From Candidatus Omnitrophota bacterium (lineage in GTDB: Bacteria > Omnitrophota > Omnitrophia > Omnitrophales > Aquincolibacteriaceae), in assembly GCA_022705945.1 (NCBI GenBank), contig JAKJDL010000011.1:1-51245 (forward strand): 51,245 nt of DNA. The letters are read 5' to 3'. Positions 29,700-39,585 of this stretch are shown piece by piece. The position numbers were made by a program, and so were the translations under genes. The notes below the pieces were generated by a model. It was given only the letters and a program-made list of their open reading frames with translations. It searched no databases and was not told the origin of the DNA. The first letter of the stretch is position 1. Every line of letters begins with the position of its first letter.

Positions 29700-31781
29700 A
29701 TGGCAGACGAAAAAAGCATACATTATCCGTTGGAAAAGATTCGCAACATAGGCATTGCCGCTCATATCGATGCCGGCAAGACGACCACGTCGGAGCGTGT
29801 TCTTTTTTACACGGGGCGGACGTATAAGATCGGTGAAGTGCACGAAGGAACCGCGGTCATGGATTGGATGGAGCAGGAACAAGAGCGCGGTATTACGATC
29901 ACCTCGGCCGCGACGACCTGTTTTTGGAAAGACTGCCGTATCAATTTGATCGATACCCCGGGGCACGTTGATTTCACAATGGAAGTCGAGCGTTCCCTGC
30001 GTGTTCTTGACGGCTGTGTCGCCGTGTTCGGCGCCGTCGAGGGTGTTGAGCCGCAGTCGGAAACGGTGTGGCGGCAGGCCGACCGCTATCATGTGCCGCG
30101 GATCGCCTATATCAACAAGATGGACCGGACGGGCGCTGAATTTGAAAAAAACGTTCAGCAAATGCGCGACCAGCTCGGAGCCAACGCGGTTCCGATCCAG
30201 TATCCGATGGGGCGTGAGGATAATTTTAAAGGCCTCGTTGACCTTGTGACAATGAAAGCGATTATTTTTAATGACGACAGTCTGGGGGCCAAGTTTCAGG
30301 TTACGGATGTTCCGGCCGACATGCTGGAAGTTTGTAAAAAGGCCCGGGATTACATGATTGAGAAGATTTCCGAATATGATGACGCTCTTATGCATAAATT
30401 TATCGAGGGCCAGGAACCGGGGGAAGCGGAAATCAAGGCGGCAATCCGCAAGGGAACGGTTTCTTTGAAAATGACGCCGGTTGTCGTGGGGTCTTCGCTC
30501 AAGAACAGGGGCGTTCAACAGCTTTTGGACGCAATAGTTGATTATTTGCCCTCGCCGAAGGATATCCCTCCGGTCAAGGGGACAGATCCGAACACCGGTA
30601 ACGAGGTGAGCCGGGAAGCTGACGATAAGGCCCCGCTCAGCTGCTATGCGTTCAAGATCGCGAGTGATAAATTTGTCGGTTCCTTGACCTATATCCGGAT
30701 TTATTCCGGGACTCTCTCCTCTTCATCGTATATTCACAATATCCGCACCGGGAAAACAGAGCGGCTTGGGCGTCTTTTGCTTATGCATTCGAATAAACGC
30801 GAAGAGATCAATGAAGCGGGAGCGGGTAATATCGTTGCGGCGGTCGGCCTTAAAGATGTGAAAACCGGCGATACGTTTTGCGATGAAAATCATCCGATCC
30901 AGCTTGAGTCCATGTTTATTCCCGATCCGGTGATATGGATGGCGGTGGAGCCGAAGACCAAGGCAGACAGGGATCGCCTTTCGGATGCGATCGGGAAGCT
31001 GGTGGCCGAGGATCCCACTTTTCGTGTCAAAACCGACCAGGAGACTGTCCAGACGCTTATCGGAGGCATGGGCGAGCTCCATCTTGATATCAAGATCGAT
31101 GTTTTGAAACGTGAATACAATGTTCAGGTCAATGTCGGCAAGCCGCAGGTTGCCTACAAGGAAACGATCTTGGGCATGGCCGAAGCGGAAGGAAAATTCA
31201 TTAAGCAAACGGGCGGACGCGGTCAGTATGGCCACTGTTATCTCAAGGTCGAAGCCTTGGAGCGCGGAAAAGGAATCGAGTTTGAAAATAAAGTGGTCGG
31301 CGGTGCGATCCCGCGCGAGTATATTCCGGCCGTCGAGGACGGTGTGATGGACGCCTGCACGAACGGTGTGCTTGCCGGCTATCCGGTCACTGACGTCAAG
31401 GTGACCGTTTTTGACGGAAGCTACCACGAAGTTGACTCGTCGGAAATTGCCTTTAAAATGGCGGGAATTTTTGCGTTCAAAGATGCTTTCAAGAAGGCGA
31501 AACCGGTGTTGCTTGAACCCATCATGCTCGTCGAGGCGCTTTGTCCCGAAGAGTATATGGGTGATGTGATCGGCGATCTGAATTCGCGCCGTTGCGTGAT
31601 CCAGGAACTCGGGAATCGCGGGCATCTGAAGTCAATTCGCGGTCTGGTGCCTCTTGCGGAAATGTTCGGCTACGCGACGGCAGTCCGCTCGCTTTCCCAG
31701 GGGCGCGCGACTTTTACCATGGAACCCAACTCCTATCAAGAAGTTCCCCGCATGATCGCGGAGAAGATTATTACAGGATAA
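29700..31781 (+). CDS. fusA: Elongation factor G
   Basis: A 693-aa translocation GTPase. G1 is [10 protein letters not shown] (about 20-29), switch [22 protein letters not shown]3 DTPGHVDF and G4 NKMDRTGA. Domain IV carries the TGGRGQYGH segment and domain V ends with [20 protein letters not shown]. Length is typical. No Shine-Dalgarno site lies upstream of ATG 29700; instead a 5-bp hairpin ends 11 nt before it. It is followed by rpsJ with a 4-nt gap and no intervening tuf. Confidence 0.98.
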   Translation: MADEKSIHYPLEKIRNIGIAAHIDAGKTTTSERVLFYTGRTYKIGEVHEGTAVMDWMEQEQERGITITSAATTCFWKDCRINLIDTPGHVDFTMEVERSLRVLDGCVAVFGAVEGVEPQSETVWRQADRYHVPRIAYINKMDRTGAEFEKNVQQMRDQLGANAVPIQYPMGREDNFKGLVDLVTMKAIIFNDDSLGAKFQVTDVPADMLEVCKKARDYMIEKISEYDDALMHKFIEGQEPGEAEIKAAIRKGTVSLKMTPVVVGSSLKNRGVQQLLDAIVDYLPSPKDIPPVKGTDPNTGNEVSREADDKAPLSCYAFKIASDKFVGSLTYIRIYSGTLSSSSYIHNIRTGKTERLGRLLLMHSNKREEINEAGAGNIVAAVGLKDVKTGDTFCDENHPIQLESMFIPDPVIWMAVEPKTKADRDRLSDAIGKLVAEDPTFRVKTDQETVQTLIGGMGELHLDIKIDVLKREYNVQVNVGKPQVAYKETILGMAEAEGKFIKQTGGRGQYGHCYLKVEALERGKGIEFENKVVGGAIPREYIPAVEDGVMDACTNGVLAGYPVTDVKVTVFDGSYHEVDSSEIAFKMAGIFAFKDAFKKAKPVLLEPIMLVEALCPEEYMGDVIGDLNSRRCVIQELGNRGHLKSIRGLVPLAEMFGYATAVRSLSQGRATFTMEPNSYQEVPRMIAEKIITG

Positions 31782-31785
31782 AACA

Positions 31786-32097
31786 ATGGCCGTTAAAGAG
31801 AAGATTCGTATTAAATTAAAAGCTTATGACCACCGCGTGCTGGACCAATCTGTCCAGGAGATCGTTGCTACGGCGAAGAAAACAGGGGCCAAGGTCATCG
31901 GTCCGATTCCGCTCCCGACGCATATCTGGAAAACTACGGTGCTTCGCGGGCCGACGATCGATAAAAAAGCCCGCGATCAGTTTGAGATTCGCACGCATAA
32001 ACGGCTAATCGAATTGGAAGAGCCGACTTCCCGGACGGTGGACGCGCTTATGAAGCTCGATCTACCGGCAGGCGTGGATGTTGAGATTAAACTTTAA
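31786..32097 (+). CDS. rpsJ: 30S ribosomal protein uS10
   Basis: A 103-aa uS10 (also NusE). It begins with [20 protein letters not shown] and contains [19 protein letters not shown] and [11 protein letters not shown]. It starts 4 nt after fusA, so the S10-operon leader that L4 regulates in E. coli has no space here. It opens the S10-type block. Confidence 0.98.
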   Translation: MAVKEKIRIKLKAYDHRVLDQSVQEIVATAKKTGAKVIGPIPLPTHIWKTTVLRGPTIDKKARDQFEIRTHKRLIELEEPTSRTVDALMKLDLPAGVDVEIKL

Positions 32098-32107
32098 GGA
32101 AACCGCA

Positions 32108-32845
32108 ATGGTTGGATTGTTAGGTAAAAAAGTAGGGATGTCGCGGATTTTTGACGAAGAAGGCCGTCAGGTTCCGGTTACAGTGATCGAAGTCGGTCCG
32201 TGTTTTGTGACCGGGCTCCGCACAAAAGAAAAAAACGGCTATCAGGCGGTTCAGCTCGGTTTTGATATCGTCAAGGAACAGAGGCTTAATAAAGCGAAGC
32301 TCGGAATGACGAAAAAAGCCGGTCTGCCGCCCCTGAATATTCAGAGGGAGATTCGGACGGATAACCTTGAAAATCTTGCTCTCGGAAGCGAACTCAGGGT
32401 CGAAAATTTTGAAGCCGGTGATTTTGTGGATGTTATCGGGACTTCTATCGGTAAAGGTTTTCAGGGGGTCGTGAAACGGCTTGGATATAAGGGCGGCGCG
32501 TCGCAGGGGCACGGTTCGATGTTTGGGCGTGAGCCGGGGGGGATCGGTTCCCAGGCGGGAGGCGCCGGAGCTCGTAAGAAAGTTCGGAAAGGAAAGGGGC
32601 TTCCCGGACATATGGGTAATGAGAGGATCTGTGTTCATAATATTAAGGTTATGAAGGTCGACGTTGAGAACAATCTGCTGGCGGTTAAGGGCAGCGTTCC
32701 CGGATTTGAAGGCAGCTATGTTCTCATCAGGACGGCTTTGAAGTGCGGCAAAAAGAATCAATGGAAGGTCAGTAGTCAGAAGGATTCCTCGAAAGTTTCC
32801 TCTGAAGCCTCTCCGAAACAGGAAGCTCAAGAGGACGCGAAGTAG
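32108..32845 (+). CDS. rplC: 50S ribosomal protein uL3 with charged C-terminal tail
   Basis: A 245-aa uL3. It begins MVGLLGKKVGMSRIFDEEG and contains GTSIGKGFQGVVKR and the GGxGSxxxPG-like segment GGIGSQAGGAGARKKVRKGK. ATG 32108 is preferred to an in-frame upstream start at 32078 that overlaps rpsJ; AAGGA precedes it. The last ~30 residues form a Ser/Lys/Glu-rich tail not found in short L3 proteins (about 205-215 aa). Confidence 0.97.
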   Translation: MVGLLGKKVGMSRIFDEEGRQVPVTVIEVGPCFVTGLRTKEKNGYQAVQLGFDIVKEQRLNKAKLGMTKKAGLPPLNIQREIRTDNLENLALGSELRVENFEAGDFVDVIGTSIGKGFQGVVKRLGYKGGASQGHGSMFGREPGGIGSQAGGAGARKKVRKGKGLPGHMGNERICVHNIKVMKVDVENNLLAVKGSVPGFEGSYVLIRTALKCGKKNQWKVSSQKDSSKVSSEASPKQEAQEDAK

Positions 32846-32875
32846 CGCGTCCGCTCTGAAAGGTAAACGAAGACG

Positions 32876-33514
32876 ATGAAGGTGCCTCTTTATACACGAG
32901 AGGGAAAAAAGAAACAGGAGGTTGTGCTCAATCCCGATATTTTCGAGGTGCGAGTCAACCGCCGGCTTTTGGAACTTGTCCGGAACGCCTACGGCGCGAA
33001 TCTGCGAAAAGGCACGGCAAAAACAAAAACACGCGGGGAAGTGCGCGGCGGCGGCAAGAAGCCCTGGAAACAAAAAGGAACGGGGAATGCCCGCCATGGT
33101 TCAAACCGTTCACCGATCTGGGTCGGCGGCGGTGTGGTGTTTGGACCGCGGCCGAGGGATTACTCGGTCAGTCTTTCCAAAACGGTCAGGACCAAAGCGC
33201 TTCAGGTCGCTTTTGCGCTGAGAGCGCGTGAAAAGAACCTTATGTTGCTTGAAAATATCAAACTTGAAACCCCCAAAACTAAGGAATTTGCGGGGATCGT
33301 CAAGGTCCTCCCCATCCAGGCGAAAAAAGCGGTTTTGATTGTCAGTGATCTGGACACCAATTTGAAGCGCGCAAGCCGCAATCTTCAGAAATGGGTGGAA
33401 GTGAAAAAAGCGGCCGATGTCAGCGCGTATGACATTTTGCAGCGTTCCAAGGTGATTATTGACGAGGCAGCGCTTGGACCCCTCGAAAAAAGACTGACGG
33501 GAGACCGCAAATAA
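32876..33514 (+). CDS. rplD: 50S ribosomal protein uL4
   Basis: A 212-aa uL4 lining the exit tunnel. The RNA-binding loop includes KTKTRGEVRGGGKKPWKQKG and GTGNARHGSNRSPIWVGGG. Length is normal. The final base of its stop is the first base of the rplW ATG. In E. coli L4 represses its own operon, but no leader for this is visible upstream of rpsJ here. Confidence 0.98.
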   Translation: MKVPLYTREGKKKQEVVLNPDIFEVRVNRRLLELVRNAYGANLRKGTAKTKTRGEVRGGGKKPWKQKGTGNARHGSNRSPIWVGGGVVFGPRPRDYSVSLSKTVRTKALQVAFALRAREKNLMLLENIKLETPKTKEFAGIVKVLPIQAKKAVLIVSDLDTNLKRASRNLQKWVEVKKAADVSAYDILQRSKVIIDEAALGPLEKRLTGDRK

Positions 33515-33801
33515 TGGACCTCACGATATATGACATTATTATTGAGCCTTGGATCACGGAAAAGATCGCCCAGGCAACCCAAAAGGCGAATCAATACGGT
33601 TTCAAAGTCCATCCGAAGGCAAATAAAAAAGAGATCAAGTCTGCGGTAGAAAAGATTTTCAACGTCCACGTTGAAAAAGTTAACACGGTCAATGTGGACG
33701 GTAAATGGCGCAGGGTTCGTTATCAGCCCGGCCAGACTGCGGATTGGAAAAAAGCGATTGTTACCCTGAAGAAGGGTGAGAAGATCGATTTGACGAAGTG
33801 A
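33514..33801 (+). CDS. rplW: 50S ribosomal protein uL23
   Basis: A 95-aa uL23 at the tunnel exit, docking site for trigger factor and SRP. It begins with YDIIIEPWITEKIAQATQK and contains FKVHPKANKKEIKSAVEKIF and VEKVNTVNVDGKWRRV. Length is standard. Its start overlaps the end of the rplD stop codon. Confidence 0.97.
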   Translation: MDLTIYDIIIEPWITEKIAQATQKANQYGFKVHPKANKKEIKSAVEKIFNVHVEKVNTVNVDGKWRRVRYQPGQTADWKKAIVTLKKGEKIDLTK

Positions 33802-33821
33802 AAAGGAGCCAAAGGTAACCG

Positions 33822-34649
33822 ATGGGATTAATTAAATTCAAACCCGTAACGCCGACGCGCCGATACGGCAATGTTTCTGATTTTGCCGACATTACGGTAG
33901 ATCGCCCGTATAAGCCTCTGACCAGAATTAAAAAACGGACCGGGGGGCGCAACAATCATGGGCACATCACTTCCCGGCGCATAGGGGGCGGACACAAGAG
34001 GCGCTTGCGTTTGGTCGATTTTCGCCGCGGCCGGTTTGACGTTCCGGCCAAGGTTCTTACGGTAGAATATGACCCTAACCGAAGTGCCCGTATTGCCCTG
34101 ATTGAATATACTGACGGTCAAAAAAGTTATATCCTTTGCCCGGACGGACTTAAGGTCGGAGAACAGGTGATGAGCGGGCTTAATGTTGAAGTGAAGGCGG
34201 GGAATCATCTTCCGCTTGCGAAGATTCCGGATGGGACCATGATCCACAATATCGAACTTCATCCCGGCCGGGGAGGAAAGCTGGTCCGTTCGGCGGGAGT
34301 GGTGGCGCAGGTTCTTGCCAAGGAAAACGATTATGCTCATATCAAGCTGCCTTCAGGTGAGGTGCGGAAAATCTCCGTGAATTCCTTCGCGACAGTGGGG
34401 CAATGTTCCAATATAGATAACGAGAACATTGTGCTTGGGAAAGCGGGCCGTGGCCGATGGCTCGGCAAGCGCCCCGTGACACGAGGTGTCTGCCGCAACC
34501 CGGTTGACCATCCTCTGGGTGGAGGTGAAGGAAAATCGAAGGGCGGAAATCATCCGCAGAGTCCGTGGGGACAGAAATCCAAGGGTTTCAAGACGCGTAA
34601 GCGCTATAAGACCTCGAATAAATATATCGTGAAGGATCGAAGAAAATGA
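33822..34649 (+). CDS. rplB: 50S ribosomal protein uL2
   Basis: A 275-aa uL2 essential for subunit association and the peptidyl transferase region. It has [20 protein letters not shown] and the C-terminal [18 protein letters not shown] segment. The histidine equivalent to E. coli H229 is kept, but the following DHPH is DHPL here. Length is normal. It overlaps rpsS by 4 bp. Confidence 0.98.
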   Translation: MGLIKFKPVTPTRRYGNVSDFADITVDRPYKPLTRIKKRTGGRNNHGHITSRRIGGGHKRRLRLVDFRRGRFDVPAKVLTVEYDPNRSARIALIEYTDGQKSYILCPDGLKVGEQVMSGLNVEVKAGNHLPLAKIPDGTMIHNIELHPGRGGKLVRSAGVVAQVLAKENDYAHIKLPSGEVRKISVNSFATVGQCSNIDNENIVLGKAGRGRWLGKRPVTRGVCRNPVDHPLGGGEGKSKGGNHPQSPWGQKSKGFKTRKRYKTSNKYIVKDRRK

Positions 34650-34945
34650 GCCGGTCATCTAAAAAAGGTGTTTTTGTAGACGAGAAATTGCTGAAGAAGG
34701 TTCGCACCGCGGTTGAAAAAAAGGACCGTCGGCCGATCAAGACATGGTCGCGCCGATCCACGATCACTCCGGATTTTGTCGGTGTGACACTGTCGGTTCA
34801 TAACGGCAAGACATTCCTAAGCGTCTTTGTAACGGAGAATATGGTCGGCCACAAGGTCGGCGAGTTTGCTCCGACAAGAGTTTTCCGCAAGCATAGCGCG
34901 TCCGGAGAGAAAGCCGCGGCAATGGCGGCGGGCTCCAAGACTTAA
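34646..34945 (+). CDS. rpsS: 30S ribosomal protein uS19
   Basis: A 99-aa uS19. It begins [19 protein letters not shown] and contains [35 protein letters not shown] and [13 protein letters not shown]. Length is near the usual 92. The ATGA overlap with rplB implies coupling. Confidence 0.97.
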   Translation: MSRSSKKGVFVDEKLLKKVRTAVEKKDRRPIKTWSRRSTITPDFVGVTLSVHNGKTFLSVFVTENMVGHKVGEFAPTRVFRKHSASGEKAAAMAAGSKT

Positions 34946-34962
34946 TAACCCAAGAGATCATT

Positions 34963-35412
34963 ATGGCAAAAGCAGAAGCGAAAAAAGTCGAAGCTGTGGC
35001 AACGCCGGACCCGAGACGGGTTAAATCGATAACGAAGCACGTCCGGATTGCTCCCCGCAAGTTGAGGCTCGTGATTGACTCGATCCGCAAGCGCCCGGCC
35101 GTTGAAGCGGTGGGCATACTTTCCGTGATGCCGCGCAAGGGTGCCAGGATCGCCGTAAAAACGCTGAAAAGCGCGATGGCGAACGCAAAAAATCTCGGGC
35201 TTGACGTGAACCGTCTTGTGGTAGCCGATATTCGCGCGGACGGAGGCCCTGTCTTGAAGCGTTTTATGAGCCGTTCCATGGGACGGGCCAACAGAATTTT
35301 GAAACGGACATCGCACTTGACCGTGATTGTTTCTGAGGGGAAAAAAGTTTGGGGCGGCGAAACGCCTGAGGACGCAAAGTCCAAAAAGAAAAAGGCCGTT
35401 AAAGCCGCTTAA
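34963..35412 (+). CDS. rplV: 50S ribosomal protein uL22 with terminal extensions
   Basis: A 149-aa uL22, longer than the common 110-115 aa. The core runs from about residue 25 (KHVRIAPRKLRLVIDSIRK) to about 130 (RILKRTSHLTVIVSEGKK). The N-terminus adds about 20 Ala/Lys/Glu residues and the C-terminus about 20 Lys-rich residues. The long loop that reaches the exit tunnel is present (VKRFMSRSMGRA-like segment). Confidence 0.96.
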   Translation: MAKAEAKKVEAVATPDPRRVKSITKHVRIAPRKLRLVIDSIRKRPAVEAVGILSVMPRKGARIAVKTLKSAMANAKNLGLDVNRLVVADIRADGGPVLKRFMSRSMGRANRILKRTSHLTVIVSEGKKVWGGETPEDAKSKKKKAVKAA

Positions 35413-35427
35413 AGAGGAGGAAATACC

Positions 35428-36192
35428 TTGGGTCAAAAAGCACATCCATACGGATTAAGGGTCGGATACATCAAGCCCTGGAGAGCGCGCTGGTTTACCA
35501 AAAATGACGCCGTTGCGTATTTGGGAGAAGATCTGAAGATCCGCAAGTATTTGAAAGCAAAACTGGCGTCGGCCGGAGTTTCTTCGGTTGAGATCGACCG
35601 GGCCTCGAGTCGGCTTCGGGTTCGTATTTTTGCCGCAAAGCCCGGCGTCATTATCGGTCGCCGCGGGCAGGAGATCGACAAGATCAAGGAAGACCTTGCG
35701 GAGATTACAAAGAGCGAGGTTTTTTTGGATATCAAGGAAGTCAAGATGCCCCAGATCGATGCACAGCTTGTGGCCGAAAACATGGCCCTGCAGTTAGAGA
35801 AGCGTGTCAGTTTCCGCCGCGCGATGAAAAAGGCGGTTCAGCTGGCGATGCAAAAAGGAGCACTCGGAATCAAGGTGAAATGTAAAGGCCGTCTCGGGGG
35901 CGCCGAGATTGCGCGAGAAGAAGGATATAAGGAAGGGAAAGTTCCGTTGAGTACGTTTCGCGCGGATATAGATTATGGATTTGCCGAAGCGTTCACGACC
36001 TACGGCACGATCGGCTGCAAGGCGTGGATCTACAAAGGAGATGTTCTTGTCAAGAAAGAGCTGGAAGAGCAGAAACAGGAGCTAGAGAAAAAATTAAGGC
36101 AGGTTGAGGCGGAGATGTTGAAAAAGGCGGAAGCCGTCAATACGGAAAAACCCGAAGCACAGGAGAATACGAACGATGCCCCTAATGCCTAA
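35428..36192 (+). CDS. rpsC: 30S ribosomal protein uS3
   Basis: A 254-aa uS3 initiated by TTG: the protein opens [17 protein letters not shown], and GAGGAGG ends about 7 nt before the TTG at 35428. A KH domain supplies [18 protein letters not shown], and the C-terminal domain has [12 protein letters not shown]. The last ~45 residues form a Glu/Lys coiled-coil-like tail. It overlaps the rplP start by 17 bp. Confidence 0.97.
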   Translation: MGQKAHPYGLRVGYIKPWRARWFTKNDAVAYLGEDLKIRKYLKAKLASAGVSSVEIDRASSRLRVRIFAAKPGVIIGRRGQEIDKIKEDLAEITKSEVFLDIKEVKMPQIDAQLVAENMALQLEKRVSFRRAMKKAVQLAMQKGALGIKVKCKGRLGGAEIAREEGYKEGKVPLSTFRADIDYGFAEAFTTYGTIGCKAWIYKGDVLVKKELEEQKQELEKKLRQVEAEMLKKAEAVNTEKPEAQENTNDAPNA

Positions 36193-36595
36193 GCGGGTTA
36201 AATTCCGCAAACAGTGCCGCGGCCGGATGAGCGGAGTTGCGACGCGCGGCAGTGAGCTCGCGTTCGGCGATTACGGTTTGAAAGCGCTTGAGTGTGCATG
36301 GCTTACCGCGATTCAGATCGAAGCGTCCAGGGTAGCCCTGACACGGCACGTCAAACGCGGGGGAAAGATTTGGTTGCGTGTTTTCCCGGACAAGTCTTAT
36401 TCCAAAAAACCGGCCGAAACCCGCATGGGTAAAGGCAAGGGCGCTCCCGAGTATTATGTGGCCGTAATCAAACCCGGAAGGATTCTTTTTGAAATGGGCG
36501 GCATTCCCGAGCAGCTCGCCAGATCGGCGATGCGGCTCTGCGCTCATAAACTTCCGTTCCGGACCAAATTTGTGAAACGGGAGGGAGCGGCTTAA
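36176..36595 (+). CDS. rplP: 50S ribosomal protein uL16
   Basis: A 139-aa uL16. It begins [18 protein letters not shown] and contains [40 protein letters not shown] and [14 protein letters not shown]. The preferred start at 36176 lies inside the end of rpsC; a second ATG at 36185 would also fit and shorten the overlap. Length is standard. Confidence 0.97.
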   Translation: MPLMPKRVKFRKQCRGRMSGVATRGSELAFGDYGLKALECAWLTAIQIEASRVALTRHVKRGGKIWLRVFPDKSYSKKPAETRMGKGKGAPEYYVAVIKPGRILFEMGGIPEQLARSAMRLCAHKLPFRTKFVKREGAA

Positions 36596-36596
36596 C

Positions 36597-36803
36597 ATGC
36601 TTAAGACATCGGATTTGCGCGGGTTGAGTGTGGAAGAGCTTCAGGAGAAAGCTTTGAATCTCAAGAAAGAGCTCATGCAGCTTCGCTTTCAGCAGAAAAC
36701 GGGCAAATTGGAAAGACGGAATACTCTCGGCCAGACAAGGCGGGATATTGCCAGGATTTTGACTGTGGTAAATGAGATGAAAAGGACCGTGAAAAAGAAA
36801 TGA
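36597..36803 (+). CDS. rpmC: 50S ribosomal protein uL29
   Basis: A 68-aa two-helix uL29. It begins [20 protein letters not shown] and contains [15 protein letters not shown] and the [14 protein letters not shown] helix. Length is normal. It starts one base after the rplP stop and overlaps rpsQ by 4 bp. Confidence 0.96.
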   Translation: MLKTSDLRGLSVEELQEKALNLKKELMQLRFQQKTGKLERRNTLGQTRRDIARILTVVNEMKRTVKKK

Positions 36804-37060
36804 GCGAACAGAAGAAAACTGAATCCAGCAAACGGGTTAGGGAAGGTGTGGTCGTCAGCAGCAAAATGAACAAGACCATTGTTGTGTCGGTGACCAGGCT
36901 TTTACAACATCCAAAGTTCAACAAGATCATCAAGCGCCAGATCCGCTATGCGGCGCACGATGAAAAGAACGAGGCGAAAGAAGGGGACCGCGTCCAGATT
37001 GTGGAAAGCCGTCCTCTTTCCAAAACGAAGCGCTGGCGTCTTGTGCGGGTGATGAAATGA
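36800..37060 (+). CDS. rpsQ: 30S ribosomal protein uS17
   Basis: An 86-aa OB-fold uS17. It contains [39 protein letters not shown] and [18 protein letters not shown]. Length is standard. It is coupled by 4-bp overlaps to both neighbours. Confidence 0.97.
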   Translation: MSEQKKTESSKRVREGVVVSSKMNKTIVVSVTRLLQHPKFNKIIKRQIRYAAHDEKNEAKEGDRVQIVESRPLSKTKRWRLVRVMK

Positions 37061-37425
37061 TACAGATACGAAGTGTACTTGAAATTGCCGACAACAGCGG
37101 TGCGAAAAAAGCCGCCATGATAGGCGTGCTCGGCCGCCACGGGAAACGTTCGGCTGAAGTGGGCGATATCATTACGGCGTCCGTGAAAGAGGCGCTTCCC
37201 AACGGAGCGATCAAGAAGGGTGAGGTAGTCAAGGCGGTACTTGTTAGGACAAAGGCCCCGATCCGGCGGCGCGACGGTTCTACGGTCAGGTTCTCCTCGA
37301 ACGCAATCGTTTTGATTGATAATCAGAAAAACCCCCGCGGAACCCGCATATTCGGGCCCGTGGCGCGTGAACTTCGCGATGCTGATTTTACGAAGATTAT
37401 CTCTCTTGCCTCGGAGGTTGTCTGA
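37057..37425 (+). CDS. rplN: 50S ribosomal protein uL14
   Basis: A 122-aa uL14. It begins [19 protein letters not shown] and contains [18 protein letters not shown] and [17 protein letters not shown]. Length is exactly typical. ATGA overlap with rpsQ. Confidence 0.98.
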   Translation: MIQIRSVLEIADNSGAKKAAMIGVLGRHGKRSAEVGDIITASVKEALPNGAIKKGEVVKAVLVRTKAPIRRRDGSTVRFSSNAIVLIDNQKNPRGTRIFGPVARELRDADFTKIISLASEVV

Positions 37426-37428
37426 GCC

Positions 37429-37737
37429 ATGAAGATAAAAAAAGGTGATGAAGTTATTGTTACCAAGGGCAAAGACAAAGGTAAAAAGGGGCGCGTGATG
37501 CGCGTTTACCCTCAGGAGAAAATGCTTTTGATCGAGAAGATCAACTACCGCACGGTATTTCTTCGGAAGAGTCAGGATAATCCGAAGGGCGGGATTACCA
37601 AAGTCGAGGGTAAACTTCACGTTTCCAACGTCAAGCTCGTTTGTCCGCGCAGCGGGAAGCCGACCCGCGTCGGCTATTCGATCCTCGCGGACGGAACAAA
37701 ACATCGTCTAGCGAAAAAGTCAGGTGAGGTTTTATAA
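37429..37737 (+). CDS. rplX: 50S ribosomal protein uL24
   Basis: A 102-aa KOW-domain uL24. It begins [20 protein letters not shown] and contains [20 protein letters not shown] and [19 protein letters not shown]. Length is normal. It is 3 nt after rplN and 3 nt before rplE. Confidence 0.97.
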   Translation: MKIKKGDEVIVTKGKDKGKKGRVMRVYPQEKMLLIEKINYRTVFLRKSQDNPKGGITKVEGKLHVSNVKLVCPRSGKPTRVGYSILADGTKHRLAKKSGEVL

Positions 37738-37740
37738 CGT

Positions 37741-38307
37741 ATGAGCCAGAGAGCGGTTGTGGAAGTTCCGAGATTGCTGGAAAAATACCGTAACGAGGCG
37801 GTTCCGTTGCTTTTGAAGGAATTCGGGTATAAAAATCCGATGCAGGCCCCGAAGATCGTTAAGATCGTTATCAATATGGGCGTGAAGGAAGGTCAGGAAG
37901 ATATCAAGATTCTGGACCAGCTGGCCGTGGAAGTTTCGAGGATCACGGGGCAAAAACCGGTTGTTACACGCGCGAAAAAATCAATCTCGTCGTTCAAGCT
38001 CCGGGAAGGTTCTCCGATCGGACTCAAGGTCACGTTGCGGCGCGCGAGGATGTACGAGTTTCTGGACCGGCTGATCAATATCGCGATGCCGCGTATTCGC
38101 GACTTCAGGGGATTTTCCGACCGGAGTTTCGATCAGAGCGGGAATTACACGTTTGGGCTTACGGAACAGACGATTTTCCCGGAAGTTGAATATGAGAAGA
38201 TGAAAAAAACCCAGGGGATGGACATCACTCTTGTGATGTCAGTCAAGGATCGCAAGGAAAGCAAGCGGCTTCTTGAACTTCTGGGATTCCCGTTCAAGAA
38301 ATCATAA
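37741..38307 (+). CDS. rplE: 50S ribosomal protein uL5
   Basis: A 188-aa uL5 of the central protuberance. It contains [38 protein letters not shown] and [20 protein letters not shown]. The closing [15 protein letters not shown] is characteristic. Length is slightly above 180. Confidence 0.98.
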   Translation: MSQRAVVEVPRLLEKYRNEAVPLLLKEFGYKNPMQAPKIVKIVINMGVKEGQEDIKILDQLAVEVSRITGQKPVVTRAKKSISSFKLREGSPIGLKVTLRRARMYEFLDRLINIAMPRIRDFRGFSDRSFDQSGNYTFGLTEQTIFPEVEYEKMKKTQGMDITLVMSVKDRKESKRLLELLGFPFKKS

Positions 38308-38318
38308 AGGATAGATTC

Positions 38319-38504
38319 ATGGCAAAGACCTGTTTGATCGTAAAACAACAACGCACGCCGAAGTTCAAAGTCCGGAAATACCACCGGTGCCAGCGTTGCG
38401 GGCGGCCCCGCGGGTTTATCCGGAAGTTTGGCATTTGCCGGATTTGCTTTCGTGAGCTTGCCCATGTCGGGATGCTTCCCGGAGTCGTGAAATCGAGCTG
38501 GTAA
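38319..38504 (+). CDS. rpsN: 30S ribosomal protein uS14, zinc-binding short form
   Basis: A 61-aa type Z uS14. The zinc ribbon has [20 protein letters not shown] (two C-x2-C pairs), followed by [18 protein letters not shown], the family ending. The short zinc form differs from the ~100-aa cysteine-free form of E. coli. A 77-nt gap with a long hairpin follows before rpsH. Confidence 0.97.
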   Translation: MAKTCLIVKQQRTPKFKVRKYHRCQRCGRPRGFIRKFGICRICFRELAHVGMLPGVVKSSW

Positions 38505-38527
38505 GTTCGAGGATGTAAAAAGCAGTT

Positions 38528-38558
38528 ACAGTTTGCGGCGCAATATTCCGCAAGTTGT
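38528..38558 (+). promoter_or_regulatory. Hairpin upstream of rpsH, candidate autoregulatory site
   Basis: ACAGTTTGCGG (38528-38538) pairs with CCGCAAGTTGT (38548-38558) over 11 bp (two G-T pairs) around a 9-nt loop. It ends 12 nt before the GGGAG ribosome-binding site of rpsH. The position would suit feedback by S8, the classical spc-operon repressor, but I could not match its bulged binding-site consensus. Confidence 0.5.
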
Positions 38559-38581
38559 CTGTTCATAAAAGGGAGAAACAA

Positions 38582-38983
38582 ATGTCGCGTTCTGATTTTA
38601 TCGGTGATTTTTTGACCTGCATCCGCAATGCTGCGCAGGCGAAAAAGGACAAATTAACGGTTCCGGCTTCAAGCATGACGGTCCGGATTGCGGAGATCCT
38701 CAAAGAAGAGGGTTTTGTTGAGAACGTCAAACCGTTCGCGGAAGGGCAGAAGCGTTTCGCGAGAATCCACATGAAATATGTTGGGGGCGGCAAGAAGGCC
38801 GCGATCCAGGGTATCCGCCGCGTTTCGAAACCGGGGATCCGTTGTTACGTCGGTTTTAATAAAATTCCCAAAGTCCAGGGGGGGCTCGGGATCGCCATCC
38901 TGTCGACGTCGCGCGGGGTCATGACAGACCGTCAGGCGCGAGAAAGCAAGATTGGCGGCGAGATCATTTGTAAAGTCTGGTAA
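38582..38983 (+). CDS. rpsH: 30S ribosomal protein uS8
   Basis: A 133-aa uS8, a primary 16S rRNA binder. It begins [20 protein letters not shown] and ends with [20 protein letters not shown] followed by IICKVW. ATG 38582 has GGGAG 6-10 nt upstream; an upstream in-frame start at 38555 would lie in the hairpin region and add no conserved residues. Confidence 0.97.
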   Translation: MSRSDFIGDFLTCIRNAAQAKKDKLTVPASSMTVRIAEILKEEGFVENVKPFAEGQKRFARIHMKYVGGGKKAAIQGIRRVSKPGIRCYVGFNKIPKVQGGLGIAILSTSRGVMTDRQARESKIGGEIICKVW

Positions 38984-39028
38984 AGGAAGCCGCGGGTTAC
39001 GGACGGCTCATTAATGGGGTAAATTCTA

Positions 39029-39565
39029 ATGTCACGAATCGGAAAAAAACCAATTGCAGTTCCCGAGAAAGTCAAAGTATCGGTCCAGGGACAGACAATC
39101 CAGGTCCAGGGCCCGAAAGGGACGCTGACGATCAGCGCGCATCCCCGCATCAAAGTTGCGGTTGAGGGGAATGAGGTTAAGGTCGCGCGCTTGACTGACC
39201 TTGGGAGCGACCGGGCGCTTCACGGCATGACCCGGAGCTTGATACAAAACATGATTATCGGAGTGACGAAGGGCTATACCAAGGATCTCGAAGTTGTCGG
39301 GGTGGGTGTCAAGGCGGCGGTTAAGGGGAACGTTCTTTCCTTGTCTCTTGGTTTTACTCATCCGGTCGATTATACGTTCGGCAAGGATGTTGAGATCAAA
39401 TGTCCCAAGCCGACAAGTATCACGATTACCGGTCTTGATAAGCAGCGGGTGGGTCAGGTGGCGGCCGAGATCCGGAGTTTCTACAAGCCCGAGCCGTATA
39501 AAGGCAAAGGGATCCGTTATGCGGGCGAGCAGGTTCGCCGCAAGCAGGGCAAAGCAGCCGGTTAA
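39029..39565 (+). CDS. rplF: 50S ribosomal protein uL6
   Basis: A 178-aa uL6. It begins MSRIGKKPIAVPEKVKVSVQ and contains QVQGPKGTL, GYTKDLEVVGVGVKAAVKGN and SFYKPEPYKGKGIRYAGEQV. Length is standard. A 45-nt gap from rpsH carries a weak 5-bp stem; the ribosome-binding site is poor. Confidence 0.98.
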   Translation: MSRIGKKPIAVPEKVKVSVQGQTIQVQGPKGTLTISAHPRIKVAVEGNEVKVARLTDLGSDRALHGMTRSLIQNMIIGVTKGYTKDLEVVGVGVKAAVKGNVLSLSLGFTHPVDYTFGKDVEIKCPKPTSITITGLDKQRVGQVAAEIRSFYKPEPYKGKGIRYAGEQVRRKQGKAAG

Positions 39566-39585
39566 TTTAAGGAGCCGAAAAGGTT

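Noticed and set aside
29352-30518. 388-codon open frame antisense to rpsG and fusA
   Set aside because: It crosses two firm genes and their intergenic gap on the other strand and shows no recognisable domain.
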